64,000 nucleotides of DNA from DASSTJ01 sp035707965 (GTDB lineage: Bacteria > Actinomycetota > Actinomycetes > Actinomycetales > Angustibacteraceae). A model generated the notes under the pieces. It had not been told where the DNA came from. It searched no databases and saw only the letters and a program-made list of their open reading frames with translations. The stretch covers positions 14,567 to 78,566 of the forward strand of contig DASSTJ010000065.1 of NCBI GenBank assembly GCA_035707965.1, in the 5' to 3' direction. This document shows, one piece after another, positions 37,168 through 44,566 of this stretch (positions within the stretch are counted from its first letter, which is position 1; every line of letters starts with the position of its first letter). The position numbers were made by a program, and so were the translations under genes.

Positions 37168-37743
37168 ATGGCCCAGGACCGGTGGGAACGGCTGTTCGCC
37201 GAGCTGGAGGCGCAGGCGGAGGTCGAGCTGCGGACGACGGACGTGGACGTGCCGGACAAGACGCGCCAGGAGCGGAGCGAGGTCACGCTCACCGACCGGT
37301 TGCGCGCCTCGTCCGGGCGCACGGTGACGCTGGTGACGTCAGGCGCTGGCGCCGTTCGCGGCGTCGTACGGGACGTCGGTCCGCAGTGGCTGCTCCTCGG
37401 CGGGGACAGGCCGTCGTCGCTCTGCGTGGTGCCGACGTCGGCCGTCCTCACCGCGGAGGGCGTGGCTCGTCACGCCGTCCCTGCCCGGCCGGCGTCGGTG
37501 TCGGCCCGGCTGTCCCTGCGGGCGGTGCTGCGCAGCGTGGCGCGTGACCGCAGCCCTGTCCGCCTGTCGCTCACCGACGGACGTGTCCTCAGCGGCACGG
37601 TGGACGAGGTGGGTCATGATCACCTCGATCTGGCCGTCCACCCGATGGACGAGCCCCGCCGTGCGGTGCAGCAGCACGTCGTGGCGCTCGCCGCGATCGC
37701 GATGCTCAGGCCGGCCGAGGGCACCTCGTCACTGGCGTGGTGA
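37168..37743 (+). CDS. Conserved hypothetical protein with two Sm-like segments
   Basis: This 191-residue protein is not recognised with certainty. Two internal segments share a pattern like an Sm1 strand set: SSGRTVTLVTSGAGAVRGVV (~48-67) followed by DVGPQWLLLGG, and SPVRLSLTDGRVLSGTVDEV (~128-147) followed by GHDHLDLAVHP. Each is a short beta-strand, a glycine turn, then D/E-x-V and a strand, as in LSM/Hfq proteins. This is a resemblance, not a family match. ATG 37168 has GAGGGGG at about ten bases. The last 15 bases overlap the convergent HTH gene. Confidence 0.6.
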   Translation: MAQDRWERLFAELEAQAEVELRTTDVDVPDKTRQERSEVTLTDRLRASSGRTVTLVTSGAGAVRGVVRDVGPQWLLLGGDRPSSLCVVPTSAVLTAEGVARHAVPARPASVSARLSLRAVLRSVARDRSPVRLSLTDGRVLSGTVDEVGHDHLDLAVHPMDEPRRAVQQHVVALAAIAMLRPAEGTSSLAW

Positions 37744-37986
37744 GTCGAGCCCTCCGTCGAGCTCGCCGCCCTGCGTCCCGAAGGGGTGGGCGTTGACGAA
37801 CTCGCGCGTCTCGTCGTACATGCGGGCGATGTAGCTCTCCAGCTGCGACGCCTCGACGCGCCACTGGCCACGGCCGCCGATCTTGATGGCCGGCAGGTCG
37901 CCGGACCGGACGAGGGCGTACGCCTGGGCCGACGAGATGTTGAGCATCTCCGCGACGTCGGCGAGCTGCAGGAACCGCGGTGGCAT
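37729..37986 (-). CDS. Excisionase-family helix-turn-helix protein (MerR/BldC-like)
   Basis: The 85-residue protein has a MerR-like or excisionase HTH: RFLQLADVAEMLNISSAQAY ALVRSGDLPAIKIGGRGQWR (split here), the LPAIKIGGRGQWRV wing typical of BldC/excisionase domains. Such small proteins are transcription factors in actinobacteria, not necessarily phage excisionases; no integrase gene is near. ATG 37986 follows GATACT by seven bases on the minus strand, giving a leaderless transcript. An upstream in-frame codon at 38118 lacks support. Confidence 0.82.
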   Translation of the reverse strand: MPPRFLQLADVAEMLNISSAQAYALVRSGDLPAIKIGGRGQWRVEASQLESYIARMYDETREFVNAHPFGTQGGELDGGLDSPRQ

Positions 37987-37993
37987 GCTCTGC

Positions 37994-37999
37994 AGTATC
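37994..37999 (-). promoter_or_regulatory. -10 element of a leaderless promoter (HTH gene)
   Basis: Read on the minus strand this is GATACT, seven bases before ATG 37986. Confidence 0.5.
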
Positions 38000-38167
38000 C
38001 CATCGACGCGCGCGCGCCGGGCCGCACGCCGCTCAGCTGTGGACAACCGGCCCCGGCCGTCCTCGGCTGTGGACCCCGGCTGCACGTCGTCGGTGACGTG
38101 CGACAGAGTGATCACCACTCAGGTGACGCCATCCATCCGGACGACCGCTCGACGCAGGGGGACTGCA

Positions 38168-38866
38168 GTGCTCCAGACCAGTGCGCCCACACCCACCACC
38201 TCTCTTCCCGTGCCGGCGCCACCCGCCGCCGCGCGACGGCTGCGGCAGCCGTCCTGGCGTGACGCACGCCTGCTGGTCGGGGTCGCCCTCGTGGTCGGCT
38301 CGGTCCTCGCGGGCGCGCTGGTCGTGTCGGCCGCCGACCGCACCACCCCCACGTACGCCGCCGCCCGGGCGCTGATGCCGGGTGAGCCGCTGCGGGCCGA
38401 CGACGTCACCGTGGTGGGGGCGCGTGTGCCCGGCGGGTCCTCGCGCTACCTGCGTGCCACCTCGGGGCTGCGGCCCGGCCTGGTCGTGCTCCGGCCGGTG
38501 CTCGCGGGCGAGCTCCTGCCCAGCAGCGCCGTAGGCTCGCAGGGTGCCGTCGCCGTACGGCCCGTGACCGTCCCGGTCCCGCCAGAGGTGGCGGACGGTC
38601 TCCGCCCGGGGGCGCTCGTGGACGTGTGGGTCGCCGAGCGCCGAGCCGAGGGCGATCGTGGGTACGAGCCGCCTGCGCTGCTGGCGTCCGGCGTCGCCGT
38701 CGGGCGGCACGCGACCCGGCGCGGGGCGCTCGGCTCCTCGTCGACGACGGCCGTCCAGGTGCTCGTCGAGCCCACCGTCGTCCCGCAGCTGATCCACGCC
38801 GTGGACGACGACGCCAAGGTGACGCTGGTCCCGGTGCCGGGGGTCGGCGTCGGGCAGCAGTCGTGA
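38168..38866 (+). CDS. SAF-domain protein, CpaB-like pilus assembly type
   Basis: The 232-residue protein has one membrane helix near the N-terminus (ARLLVGVALVVGSVLAGALV, ~36-55) and a SAF domain: AARALMPGEPLRADDVTVVG followed by RPVLAGELLPSSAV. CpaB proteins with this build are periplasmic scaffold parts of Flp/Tad pilus systems. GTG 38168 has a GGGGGA purine tract a few bases upstream. It overlaps the CpaE-like gene by GTGA, so the pair is coupled. Confidence 0.82.
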   Translation: MLQTSAPTPTTSLPVPAPPAAARRLRQPSWRDARLLVGVALVVGSVLAGALVVSAADRTTPTYAAARALMPGEPLRADDVTVVGARVPGGSSRYLRATSGLRPGLVVLRPVLAGELLPSSAVGSQGAVAVRPVTVPVPPEVADGLRPGALVDVWVAERRAEGDRGYEPPALLASGVAVGRHATRRGALGSSSTTAVQVLVEPTVVPQLIHAVDDDAKVTLVPVPGVGVGQQS

Positions 38867-40170
38867 GCACGCCACCGCTCACCGTGCTCACCGCCGTGGC
38901 TGGTGAGTGGGAGGCGTCGCTCGTCCGCGGCCTGGAGCAGCACCGGGACCGGCTGCAGGTGGTCCGGCGGTGCGCCGACCTGACCGACGTGCTGGCGACA
39001 GCCGGCAGCGGCCGAGCGCGGGCTGCGGTGCTCTCCGCCGACCTCCACGGTCTCGACGGCGACACGCTCGCACGGCTCGGTGCCAGCGGCTGCGCGATCG
39101 TGGCGCTGACCTCGCCGGGTGACGAGTGGTCGGAACGCCGGCTGCGCCAGCTCGGCGTCACGAACGTCCTCCTGGCTACCGCATCGTCCGCCGAGGTCGC
39201 GGTTGCGCTGGAGCGAGCGGTGGAGCAGCTCGACGAGGGGGCCGACGCCTCGGTCGCCGTATCCGGGGCCACCGAGCAGCAGGGTGGGGCCCAGGGCGGT
39301 CTTGGCGACGGGCGCATCGTCGCCGTGTGGGGGCCAGCAGGCGCACCGGGCCGCACGACCACCGCGGTGAACCTCGCCGCTGAGCTCGCGGCGGTGGGCC
39401 GTAGCACCCTGCTCGTGGACGCCGACACGTACGCGGCCAGCATCAGCCAGGTGCTGGGCCTGCTCGACGAGGCGCCGGGAGTCGCGGCCGCGGCCCGGTC
39501 CGCCGACCACGGCTCCCTCGACCTGCCGACACTGTCGCGGCTCGCTCCGGCCGTGGGCCCTGGGCTGCGCGTGCTGACTGGTCTCGCGTCCGCGCACCGC
39601 TGGACCGAGCTGCGGCCCTCCTCGGTCTCACGCATCCTGCAGCTGGCGCGCTCCCTCGTCCGCTGGTGCGTCGTGGACGTCGCGACGTGCCTCGAGGAGG
39701 ACGAGGACCTCGTGTACGACACCGCGGCGCCGCGTCGCAACGGCGTGACGCGCACGGCGCTGGCCGAGGCTGACGTCGTCGTCGCGGTCGGCTCGGGCGA
39801 CCCGGTCGGCCTGCAGCGGCTGGTCCGCGGTCTGCAGGACCTGGCCGACACCGGTCGGAGGGCCGACGTGGTGGTCGTGACGCGGGTGCGGGCCTCTGCG
39901 GTCGGCGGCAGGTCGCTGTCGTCCGCCGCGCCGGGGCGGCGGGTGGCCGACGCCCTGAGGCGGTTCGCGGGCGTGGAGGACATGGTGCTCGTCCCTCACG
40001 ACGTGACGACGCTCGACGCCGCGCTCCTCGCGGGTCGCACCCTGGCCGAAGCGGCGCCCGACGCGCCGGTCCGCGCGGCCTACCAGCTCCTCGCGCAGCG
40101 GCTCACCGGCGAACCGGCGTCGCTGTCGCAGCGCCCACGCACCCGCCGCCGTCGTACCGTGAGGTCGTAG
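38863..40170 (+). CDS. CpaE-like MinD/ParA-type ATPase
   Basis: The 435-residue protein has an N-terminal receiver-like half (~1-130) and a ParA/MinD-type P-loop domain (VAVWGPAGAPGRTTTAVNLA, ~158). Its deviant Walker A has Arg where the invariant Lys of GKT is usual (GAPGRTT). Septum- or pole-localising CpaE proteins position Tad pilus machinery. The C-terminal tail is strongly basic (RPRTRRRRTVRS). It overlaps the CpaB-like stop by GTGA. No tadA/cpaF, tadB/C or pilin gene follows. Confidence 0.85.
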   Translation: MSTPPLTVLTAVAGEWEASLVRGLEQHRDRLQVVRRCADLTDVLATAGSGRARAAVLSADLHGLDGDTLARLGASGCAIVALTSPGDEWSERRLRQLGVTNVLLATASSAEVAVALERAVEQLDEGADASVAVSGATEQQGGAQGGLGDGRIVAVWGPAGAPGRTTTAVNLAAELAAVGRSTLLVDADTYAASISQVLGLLDEAPGVAAAARSADHGSLDLPTLSRLAPAVGPGLRVLTGLASAHRWTELRPSSVSRILQLARSLVRWCVVDVATCLEEDEDLVYDTAAPRRNGVTRTALAEADVVVAVGSGDPVGLQRLVRGLQDLADTGRRADVVVVTRVRASAVGGRSLSSAAPGRRVADALRRFAGVEDMVLVPHDVTTLDAALLAGRTLAEAAPDAPVRAAYQLLAQRLTGEPASLSQRPRTRRRRTVRS

Positions 40171-40181
40171 AGGAGGCCGGC

Positions 40182-40538
40182 ATGAGTGTGAAGGTGCGGC
40201 GGGTCTACGAGGACCCGAACGACGACGACGGCACTCGTGTGCTCGTCGACCGGCTCTGGCCCCGTGGGGTGTCGAAGGAGCGCGCAGCGCTCGCTGAGTG
40301 GTGCAAGCAGGTCGCGCCGTCCCCTGAGCTGCGGCGGTGGTTCGGCCACGACCCGGAGCGTTACGACCAGTTCGTGCGCCGCTACCACGACGAGCTGGCG
40401 TCGGGTGAGCAGCGCGAGGCCCTCGAGCGGCTGAGGCGGGTGGCGCGCACCGGCACCCTGACGCTGGTGACGGCGACGAAGGACGAGGACCACTGCGCCG
40501 CCGAGGTGCTGTACGAGCTCCTCCGGGACGAGCGGTGA
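40182..40538 (+). CDS. DUF488 family protein
   Basis: The 118-residue protein has the DUF488 core: VYEDPNDDDGTRVLVDRLWP, WPRGVSKERAALAEWCKQVA (conserved Cys), and LTLVTATKDEDHCAAEVLYE. DUF488 proteins are of unknown function; some are proposed to act on nucleic acid or ubiquitin-like substrates, which is not established. ATG 40182 has GAGGAGG at six bases. It overlaps the HAD gene by GTGA. Confidence 0.9.
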   Translation: MSVKVRRVYEDPNDDDGTRVLVDRLWPRGVSKERAALAEWCKQVAPSPELRRWFGHDPERYDQFVRRYHDELASGEQREALERLRRVARTGTLTLVTATKDEDHCAAEVLYELLRDER

Positions 40539-41161
40539 AGGGGCTCGTGCTCGACTGGGGCGGCGTGCTGACCAACGGCATCGACGCCGCGTTCGGCTCG
40601 TGGGCGCAGCGCGACGGCGTCATCGCGGAGCACCTGGGGCTCGTGCTGCGTGAGGCGTTCACCTCGGATGGCGACGAGCCGAACCCCGTCCACGCCTTGG
40701 AGCGCGGCGAGATCGACGCGGCGCAGTTCGAGCACCGGCTCGCGGCCGAGCTGGCCCGGCACGGCTCGCCCGTGCCGGCCGAGGGGCTTCTCGCCCGCAT
40801 GTTCGCGGGCATCGCGCCGTCCGAGTCGATGCTCGGCCTGGTGGCACGCGTCAAGGAGGCCGGTCTGCGCACGGCGGTCCTGTCCAACTCGTGGGGCAAC
40901 GAGTACCCGATGCAGGGCTGGGACGAGCTGTTCGACGCCGTGGTCATCAGCGGCGAGGTCGGCATGCGCAAGCCAGAACCCCGCATCTTCGAGCACGTGC
41001 TGCAGCTGATCGACCTCCCCGCCGCGGAGTGCGTCTTCGTCGACGACCTGGCGCACAACGTCACCGCCGCCGTCGAGCTCGGGTTCGTGGGCATCGTCCA
41101 CCGCTCGTACGACGAGACGCTGGCCGAGCTCGAGGCTGTCCTCGACCTGCCGCTGGCGTGA
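40535..41161 (+). CDS. HAD-superfamily hydrolase (subfamily IA)
   Basis: The 208-residue HAD protein has motif I LVLDWGGVLT (nucleophile Asp7), motif II VLSNSWGN (~113), motif III Lys in GMRKPEPRIFEHVLQL (~147), and motif IV FVDDLAHNVTAA. Motif I reads DxGG rather than DxDxT, as in many IA-family phosphatases of the YihX/epoxide-hydrolase N-terminal type, so the general acid may differ. It hydrolyses small phosphate esters or similar; substrate unknown. Coupled to DUF488 by GTGA. Confidence 0.9.
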   Translation: MKGLVLDWGGVLTNGIDAAFGSWAQRDGVIAEHLGLVLREAFTSDGDEPNPVHALERGEIDAAQFEHRLAAELARHGSPVPAEGLLARMFAGIAPSESMLGLVARVKEAGLRTAVLSNSWGNEYPMQGWDELFDAVVISGEVGMRKPEPRIFEHVLQLIDLPAAECVFVDDLAHNVTAAVELGFVGIVHRSYDETLAELEAVLDLPLA

Positions 41162-41212
41162 TCGCTGCTACCGACGAGTAGGTTCCACCGGCGCGAGTCG
41201 TGCGGCGGATGG

Positions 41213-41218
41213 CAGGAT
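41213..41218 (+). promoter_or_regulatory. -10 element of a leaderless promoter (WS/DGAT operon)
   Basis: CAGGAT stands six bases before GTG 41225, which begins the acyltransferase gene. Another GTG at 41223 is out of frame. Confidence 0.5.
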
Positions 41219-41224
41219 GATCGT

Positions 41225-42718
41225 GTGCCGGACCGACTGAGCCTGCTCGACGCGTCGTTCCTCTACCTGGAAGAGCCCACGACCGCCATGCACGTGGGCT
41301 CGATGGCCGTCTTCGAGCCGCCGGCCGAGGGGTTCGACTACGACCGGCTGGTCACCCTCGTCGCTGCCCGCATCGCCTACGTCCCGCGCTACCGGCAGCG
41401 CGTGCGGGTGGTGCCGGGCCGCCTCGCCAACCCGGTGTGGGTCGACGACGAGGACTTCGACGTCACCTACCACGTGCGACGCTCGGCCCTGCCCCGCCCG
41501 GGCAGCCAGGAGCAGCTGCTCGAGCTCGTCGCGCGTGTGCAGTCGCGGCCGCTCGACCGCAGCCGCCCGCTGTGGGAGGTGTACCTCGTCGAGGGTCTCG
41601 AGGACGGCCGGTTCGCGATCGTCACCAAGTCGCACCAGGCGCTCGTGGACGGCGTGAACGCCGTCGACATCGGCCAGGTCATCCTCGACGACTCGCCGGA
41701 GACCCCGGAGGTGCCGACCGACACGTGGAAGCCCTCCAAGGAACCGAGCGACCTCGAGCTGCTGGCCGGCGCGCTCGCGGACGTCGTGCGGAGCCCCGGT
41801 GACGTCGTCGACAGCGTGCGGGGCGGGCTCGTCGACGTCCGCGCGACGGCCGGACGAGTGCTCGGGCAGCTCGGCCACCTGGCGTCGACCGCGGCGCGCA
41901 CGGCGGCGCGTCCGGCACCGACCAGTCCGCTCAATGCCGAGATCGGCGAGCAGCGCCGCTACGCCGTGGCGGCGACGTCGCTGGAGGACCACCGCGCCGT
42001 GCGCGCCCGCCACAGCCGGCGGGGTTCCGAGCTCAGCGTCAACGACGTCGTGCTGGCGACCGTAGCCGGAGCGCTGCGCACCTGGCTGCTCACCCGTGGG
42101 GAGCCCGTGGTGCCGGCCACGGTGGTGCGGGCGCTCGTCCCCGTCAGCGTGCACGACCCGGACGACGACCCGCTCACCTCGGACGACTCGGACGAGCCGG
42201 CCAGGGGCGCGCTGCACGGCGGCGGGCACCGCACCGGCAACCAGGTGGCGGCCTTCGTCGTCGACCTGCCGGTGGGCGAGCCGAACCCGGCCGTGCGCCT
42301 GCACCAGATCGCCTACTCGATGCGCGCGCACGCGGAGGCCGGTCGTGCGGTGGGGGCGCAGGCGTTGGTCGGCATCGCGGGGTTCGCCCCGCCGACGCTG
42401 CACTCGTTGGGGGCGCGGGTCGCCAGCGCCGTCAGCCGGCGGCTGTTCAACCTCGTGGTGACGAACGTCCCGGGCCCTCAGCACCCGCTGTACGCGGGCG
42501 GGGCCCGCATGCTGGCGTCCTACCCCGTGATGCCGCTGGCGAAGGGGCAGGCGGTGAGCATCGGCCTGACCTCGTACGACGGCGGCGTCTACTACGGGGT
42601 GAACGGTGACCGCGACGCGATGCCGGACGTCGACGTGCTCGCCGGGTGCCTCGTCGACTCGCTCACCGAGCTGCGTGAGACCGCGAGGTCGCGCGCGCCG
42701 CGGAGGGCGACGACGTGA
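41225..42718 (+). CDS. Wax ester synthase/diacylglycerol acyltransferase family protein
   Basis: The 497-residue WS/DGAT-family protein begins RLSLLDASFLYLEEPTTAMHVG and has the N-terminal acyltransferase half and a C-terminal half ending in NVPGPQHPLYAGG. The catalytic motif is HHxxxDG in most members; here it reads KSHQALVDGVNAVDI (~135-149), so the second His, usually the general base, is Gln. Known proteins make wax esters and triacylglycerol at the membrane. Whether this one does is unclear. It overlaps the patatin gene by GTGA. Confidence 0.88.
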   Translation: MPDRLSLLDASFLYLEEPTTAMHVGSMAVFEPPAEGFDYDRLVTLVAARIAYVPRYRQRVRVVPGRLANPVWVDDEDFDVTYHVRRSALPRPGSQEQLLELVARVQSRPLDRSRPLWEVYLVEGLEDGRFAIVTKSHQALVDGVNAVDIGQVILDDSPETPEVPTDTWKPSKEPSDLELLAGALADVVRSPGDVVDSVRGGLVDVRATAGRVLGQLGHLASTAARTAARPAPTSPLNAEIGEQRRYAVAATSLEDHRAVRARHSRRGSELSVNDVVLATVAGALRTWLLTRGEPVVPATVVRALVPVSVHDPDDDPLTSDDSDEPARGALHGGGHRTGNQVAAFVVDLPVGEPNPAVRLHQIAYSMRAHAEAGRAVGAQALVGIAGFAPPTLHSLGARVASAVSRRLFNLVVTNVPGPQHPLYAGGARMLASYPVMPLAKGQAVSIGLTSYDGGVYYGVNGDRDAMPDVDVLAGCLVDSLTELRETARSRAPRRATT

Positions 42719-43770
42719 CGCGCCGAGGCCTCGTGCTCGGCGGTGGTGGCGTGCTCGGCGCCGCCTGGCTGGTCGGGGCGCTCACGGCGCTGGAGGCGAC
42801 CCACGGACTCGATGCCCGGGACTTCGACGAGATCGTCGGCACCTCCGCGGGCTCGGTGCTCACCGCGCTGCTGGCGGCCGGGGTCCCCGTCCAGGACCTG
42901 CGTCGCCACCAGCTGGCGGAACCCGTCGACGCCGGTCCGTTGAAGGGTTTCACCTGGGACTACGACACGGCGACGGGTGGTGGTCGCCCGCAGCGTCCCC
43001 GGCCCGCTCCGGGGTCCGCGCGGATGCTCGCGCGCAACGTGGGTCACCTGCGTCGCCTACCACCGACCGCGGTGCTGTCGGCGCTGCTGCCGGAGGGCCG
43101 GGGCAGCCTCGACAGCGTCGGTGCGCTGGTGCGGCACGTCGTCCCGTCGGGCTGGGTGCAGCGCGACGGCATCCAGGTCGTGGCGATGGACTACGAGACC
43201 GGGCGACGGGTGCCGTTCGGCAAGCCGGGGCAGCCGACCGCCGATCTCGCGGACGCGGTGATGGCGTCGTGCGCCATCCCCGGCTGGTACCAGCCGGTGC
43301 GCATCGGAGACGACCGCTACGTGGACGGCGGTGCCTGCTCGTCCACGAGTGTCGACCTGCTCGCCGCCCACGGCCTCGACGAGGTCTTCGTCCTCGCGCC
43401 GTCGGTCAGCTTCGCCATGGACGAGCCCGAGGCCCTGCTCAGCCGGCTCGAGCGTCAGTGGCGGGTTCGCGTCACCCGGCGCTGCCTGCACGAGGTGGCC
43501 AAGGTGCACGCGTCGGGAACCGAGGTGACGGTCGTCGGCCCCGGGCCGGAGGACCTGGAGCAGATGGGGGCGAACCTCATGGACGTCGTCCGTCGGCGGG
43601 CCGTGCTGGAGACCTCGTTGCGCACGTCCGCGGCGGCGCTCGCCGACCCTGAGCCGCTCGCGCCGCCGGACCTGGCAGGCCTGCAGGACGACGAGCTCGA
43701 GCACGACGACGGTCACGACCACTCCGGCGACGAGGCGCTGGCGTCCGACCAGGCTCCCGGAGGGCAGTGA
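42715..43770 (+). CDS. Patatin-like phospholipase
   Basis: The 351-residue protein has the patatin fold: the oxyanion loop GLVLGGGGVLGAAWLVGAL, the serine nucleophile in EIVGTSAGSVLTALLA (~40-55), and the Asp of the dyad in YVDGGACSSTSVDLL (~203). This gives lipid acyl hydrolase activity. The C-terminal ~60 residues are acidic and histidine-rich. It is coupled to the WS/DGAT gene and to DUF6912 by GTGA overlaps, suggesting a lipid turnover unit. Confidence 0.9.
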   Translation: MTRRGLVLGGGGVLGAAWLVGALTALEATHGLDARDFDEIVGTSAGSVLTALLAAGVPVQDLRRHQLAEPVDAGPLKGFTWDYDTATGGGRPQRPRPAPGSARMLARNVGHLRRLPPTAVLSALLPEGRGSLDSVGALVRHVVPSGWVQRDGIQVVAMDYETGRRVPFGKPGQPTADLADAVMASCAIPGWYQPVRIGDDRYVDGGACSSTSVDLLAAHGLDEVFVLAPSVSFAMDEPEALLSRLERQWRVRVTRRCLHEVAKVHASGTEVTVVGPGPEDLEQMGANLMDVVRRRAVLETSLRTSAAALADPEPLAPPDLAGLQDDELEHDDGHDHSGDEALASDQAPGGQ

Positions 43771-44273
43771 TGCGGGTCTACGTGGGCACGACACTCGACG
43801 CGCTGTCTGCCTTGCGTGCCAACGGTTTCGACGCTCCCGTGCGCGCGCGTGCCGTCACGCCGTCGCTGCGCGAGTGGTACGCCGAGGGCGACCTCGAGGA
43901 GCTGGAGTACGCCGCCTCTGCCGACGCGGCTCATGACTCGCTGCGCCTCCTGGCGCGCTCGCCTGGTTCGAGGCAGCGTCGCGTGGTCGTGGCCGCGGAC
44001 GTGCCGGACGCCACCGTGCGTCCTGAGCCGACGTCCGTCGACGACGCCGAGCGATCGGTGGTGCGGCTCGATCAGCCCGTGACGCTCGACCAGGTCGTCA
44101 GCATGCACGTGGACGATGACGTCGCCCTCGCCGATGTGGCGGCCGCGGCTGCGGCGGTCATGGCAGCCGACGGCGGCGACGACGACGCGGCGTTCGTCGT
44201 GGACGGCGCCGACGGCCACGAGCTTCTCTGGTACGACGTCACCGAGCTCGACGACGTCCTGCGGCTCAGCTGA
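43767..44273 (+). CDS. DUF6912 family protein
   Basis: The ~168-residue protein has MRVYVGTTLDALSALRANGF at its start and REWYAEGDLEELEYAASADA (~35-54), the hallmarks of the actinobacterial DUF6912 family. The C-terminal half is acidic and alanine-rich. No function is known. It could start at GTG 43767, which overlaps the patatin stop, or at ATG 43770. Being the last gene of a lipid-enzyme operon, it may be an accessory factor. Confidence 0.75.
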   Translation: MMRVYVGTTLDALSALRANGFDAPVRARAVTPSLREWYAEGDLEELEYAASADAAHDSLRLLARSPGSRQRRVVVAADVPDATVRPEPTSVDDAERSVVRLDQPVTLDQVVSMHVDDDVALADVAAAAAAVMAADGGDDDAAFVVDGADGHELLWYDVTELDDVLRLS

Positions 44274-44359
44274 TCCGCCGCTCAGCGTCAACCGTCCCAG
44301 GCCGTAAGCGACCGTCACGTACCTGTGGTGGGCCTCGGAGCTCCCCGACTTCGTGCCCC

Positions 44360-44527
44360 TCATGCGGCTTCACGTTGGCGGGCCCGTCGTCGTTGTTGCC
44401 AGTGCCTGAACATCTGATCCAGCGTGTGTGAGACCTGCTGGTGGTTCCGACCCCGCCGGCGGGCCAGCGGGTTCGACGTCTCCGGCGTAGCCCTGGGCCG
44501 AGCCGCCTCGGTGGGACGCCATGACAC
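44360..44527 (-). CDS. Possible small basic protein in the gap before pruA
   Basis: A 55-codon minus-strand frame runs from GTG 44527 to a stop at 44360. It ends MFRHWQQRRRARQREAA and is rich in Arg, Gln and Pro. It is one of few protein-like signals in the 293-base gap between DUF6912 and pruA, where I otherwise saw only the pruA ribosome-binding site. It lacks a ribosome-binding site and any homologue I know, so it may be spurious. Confidence 0.25.
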   Translation of the reverse strand: MSWRPTEAARPRATPETSNPLARRRGRNHQQVSHTLDQMFRHWQQRRRARQREAA

Positions 44528-44566
44528 GATGGCGGGACCGAGCCTTACGAGGAGGTAGTGCGAGCG

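Noticed and set aside
37729..37986. Phage excisionase, hence a prophage or integrative element
   Set aside because: The HTH family is also used by BldC-like regulators, and no integrase, att site or phage gene is nearby.
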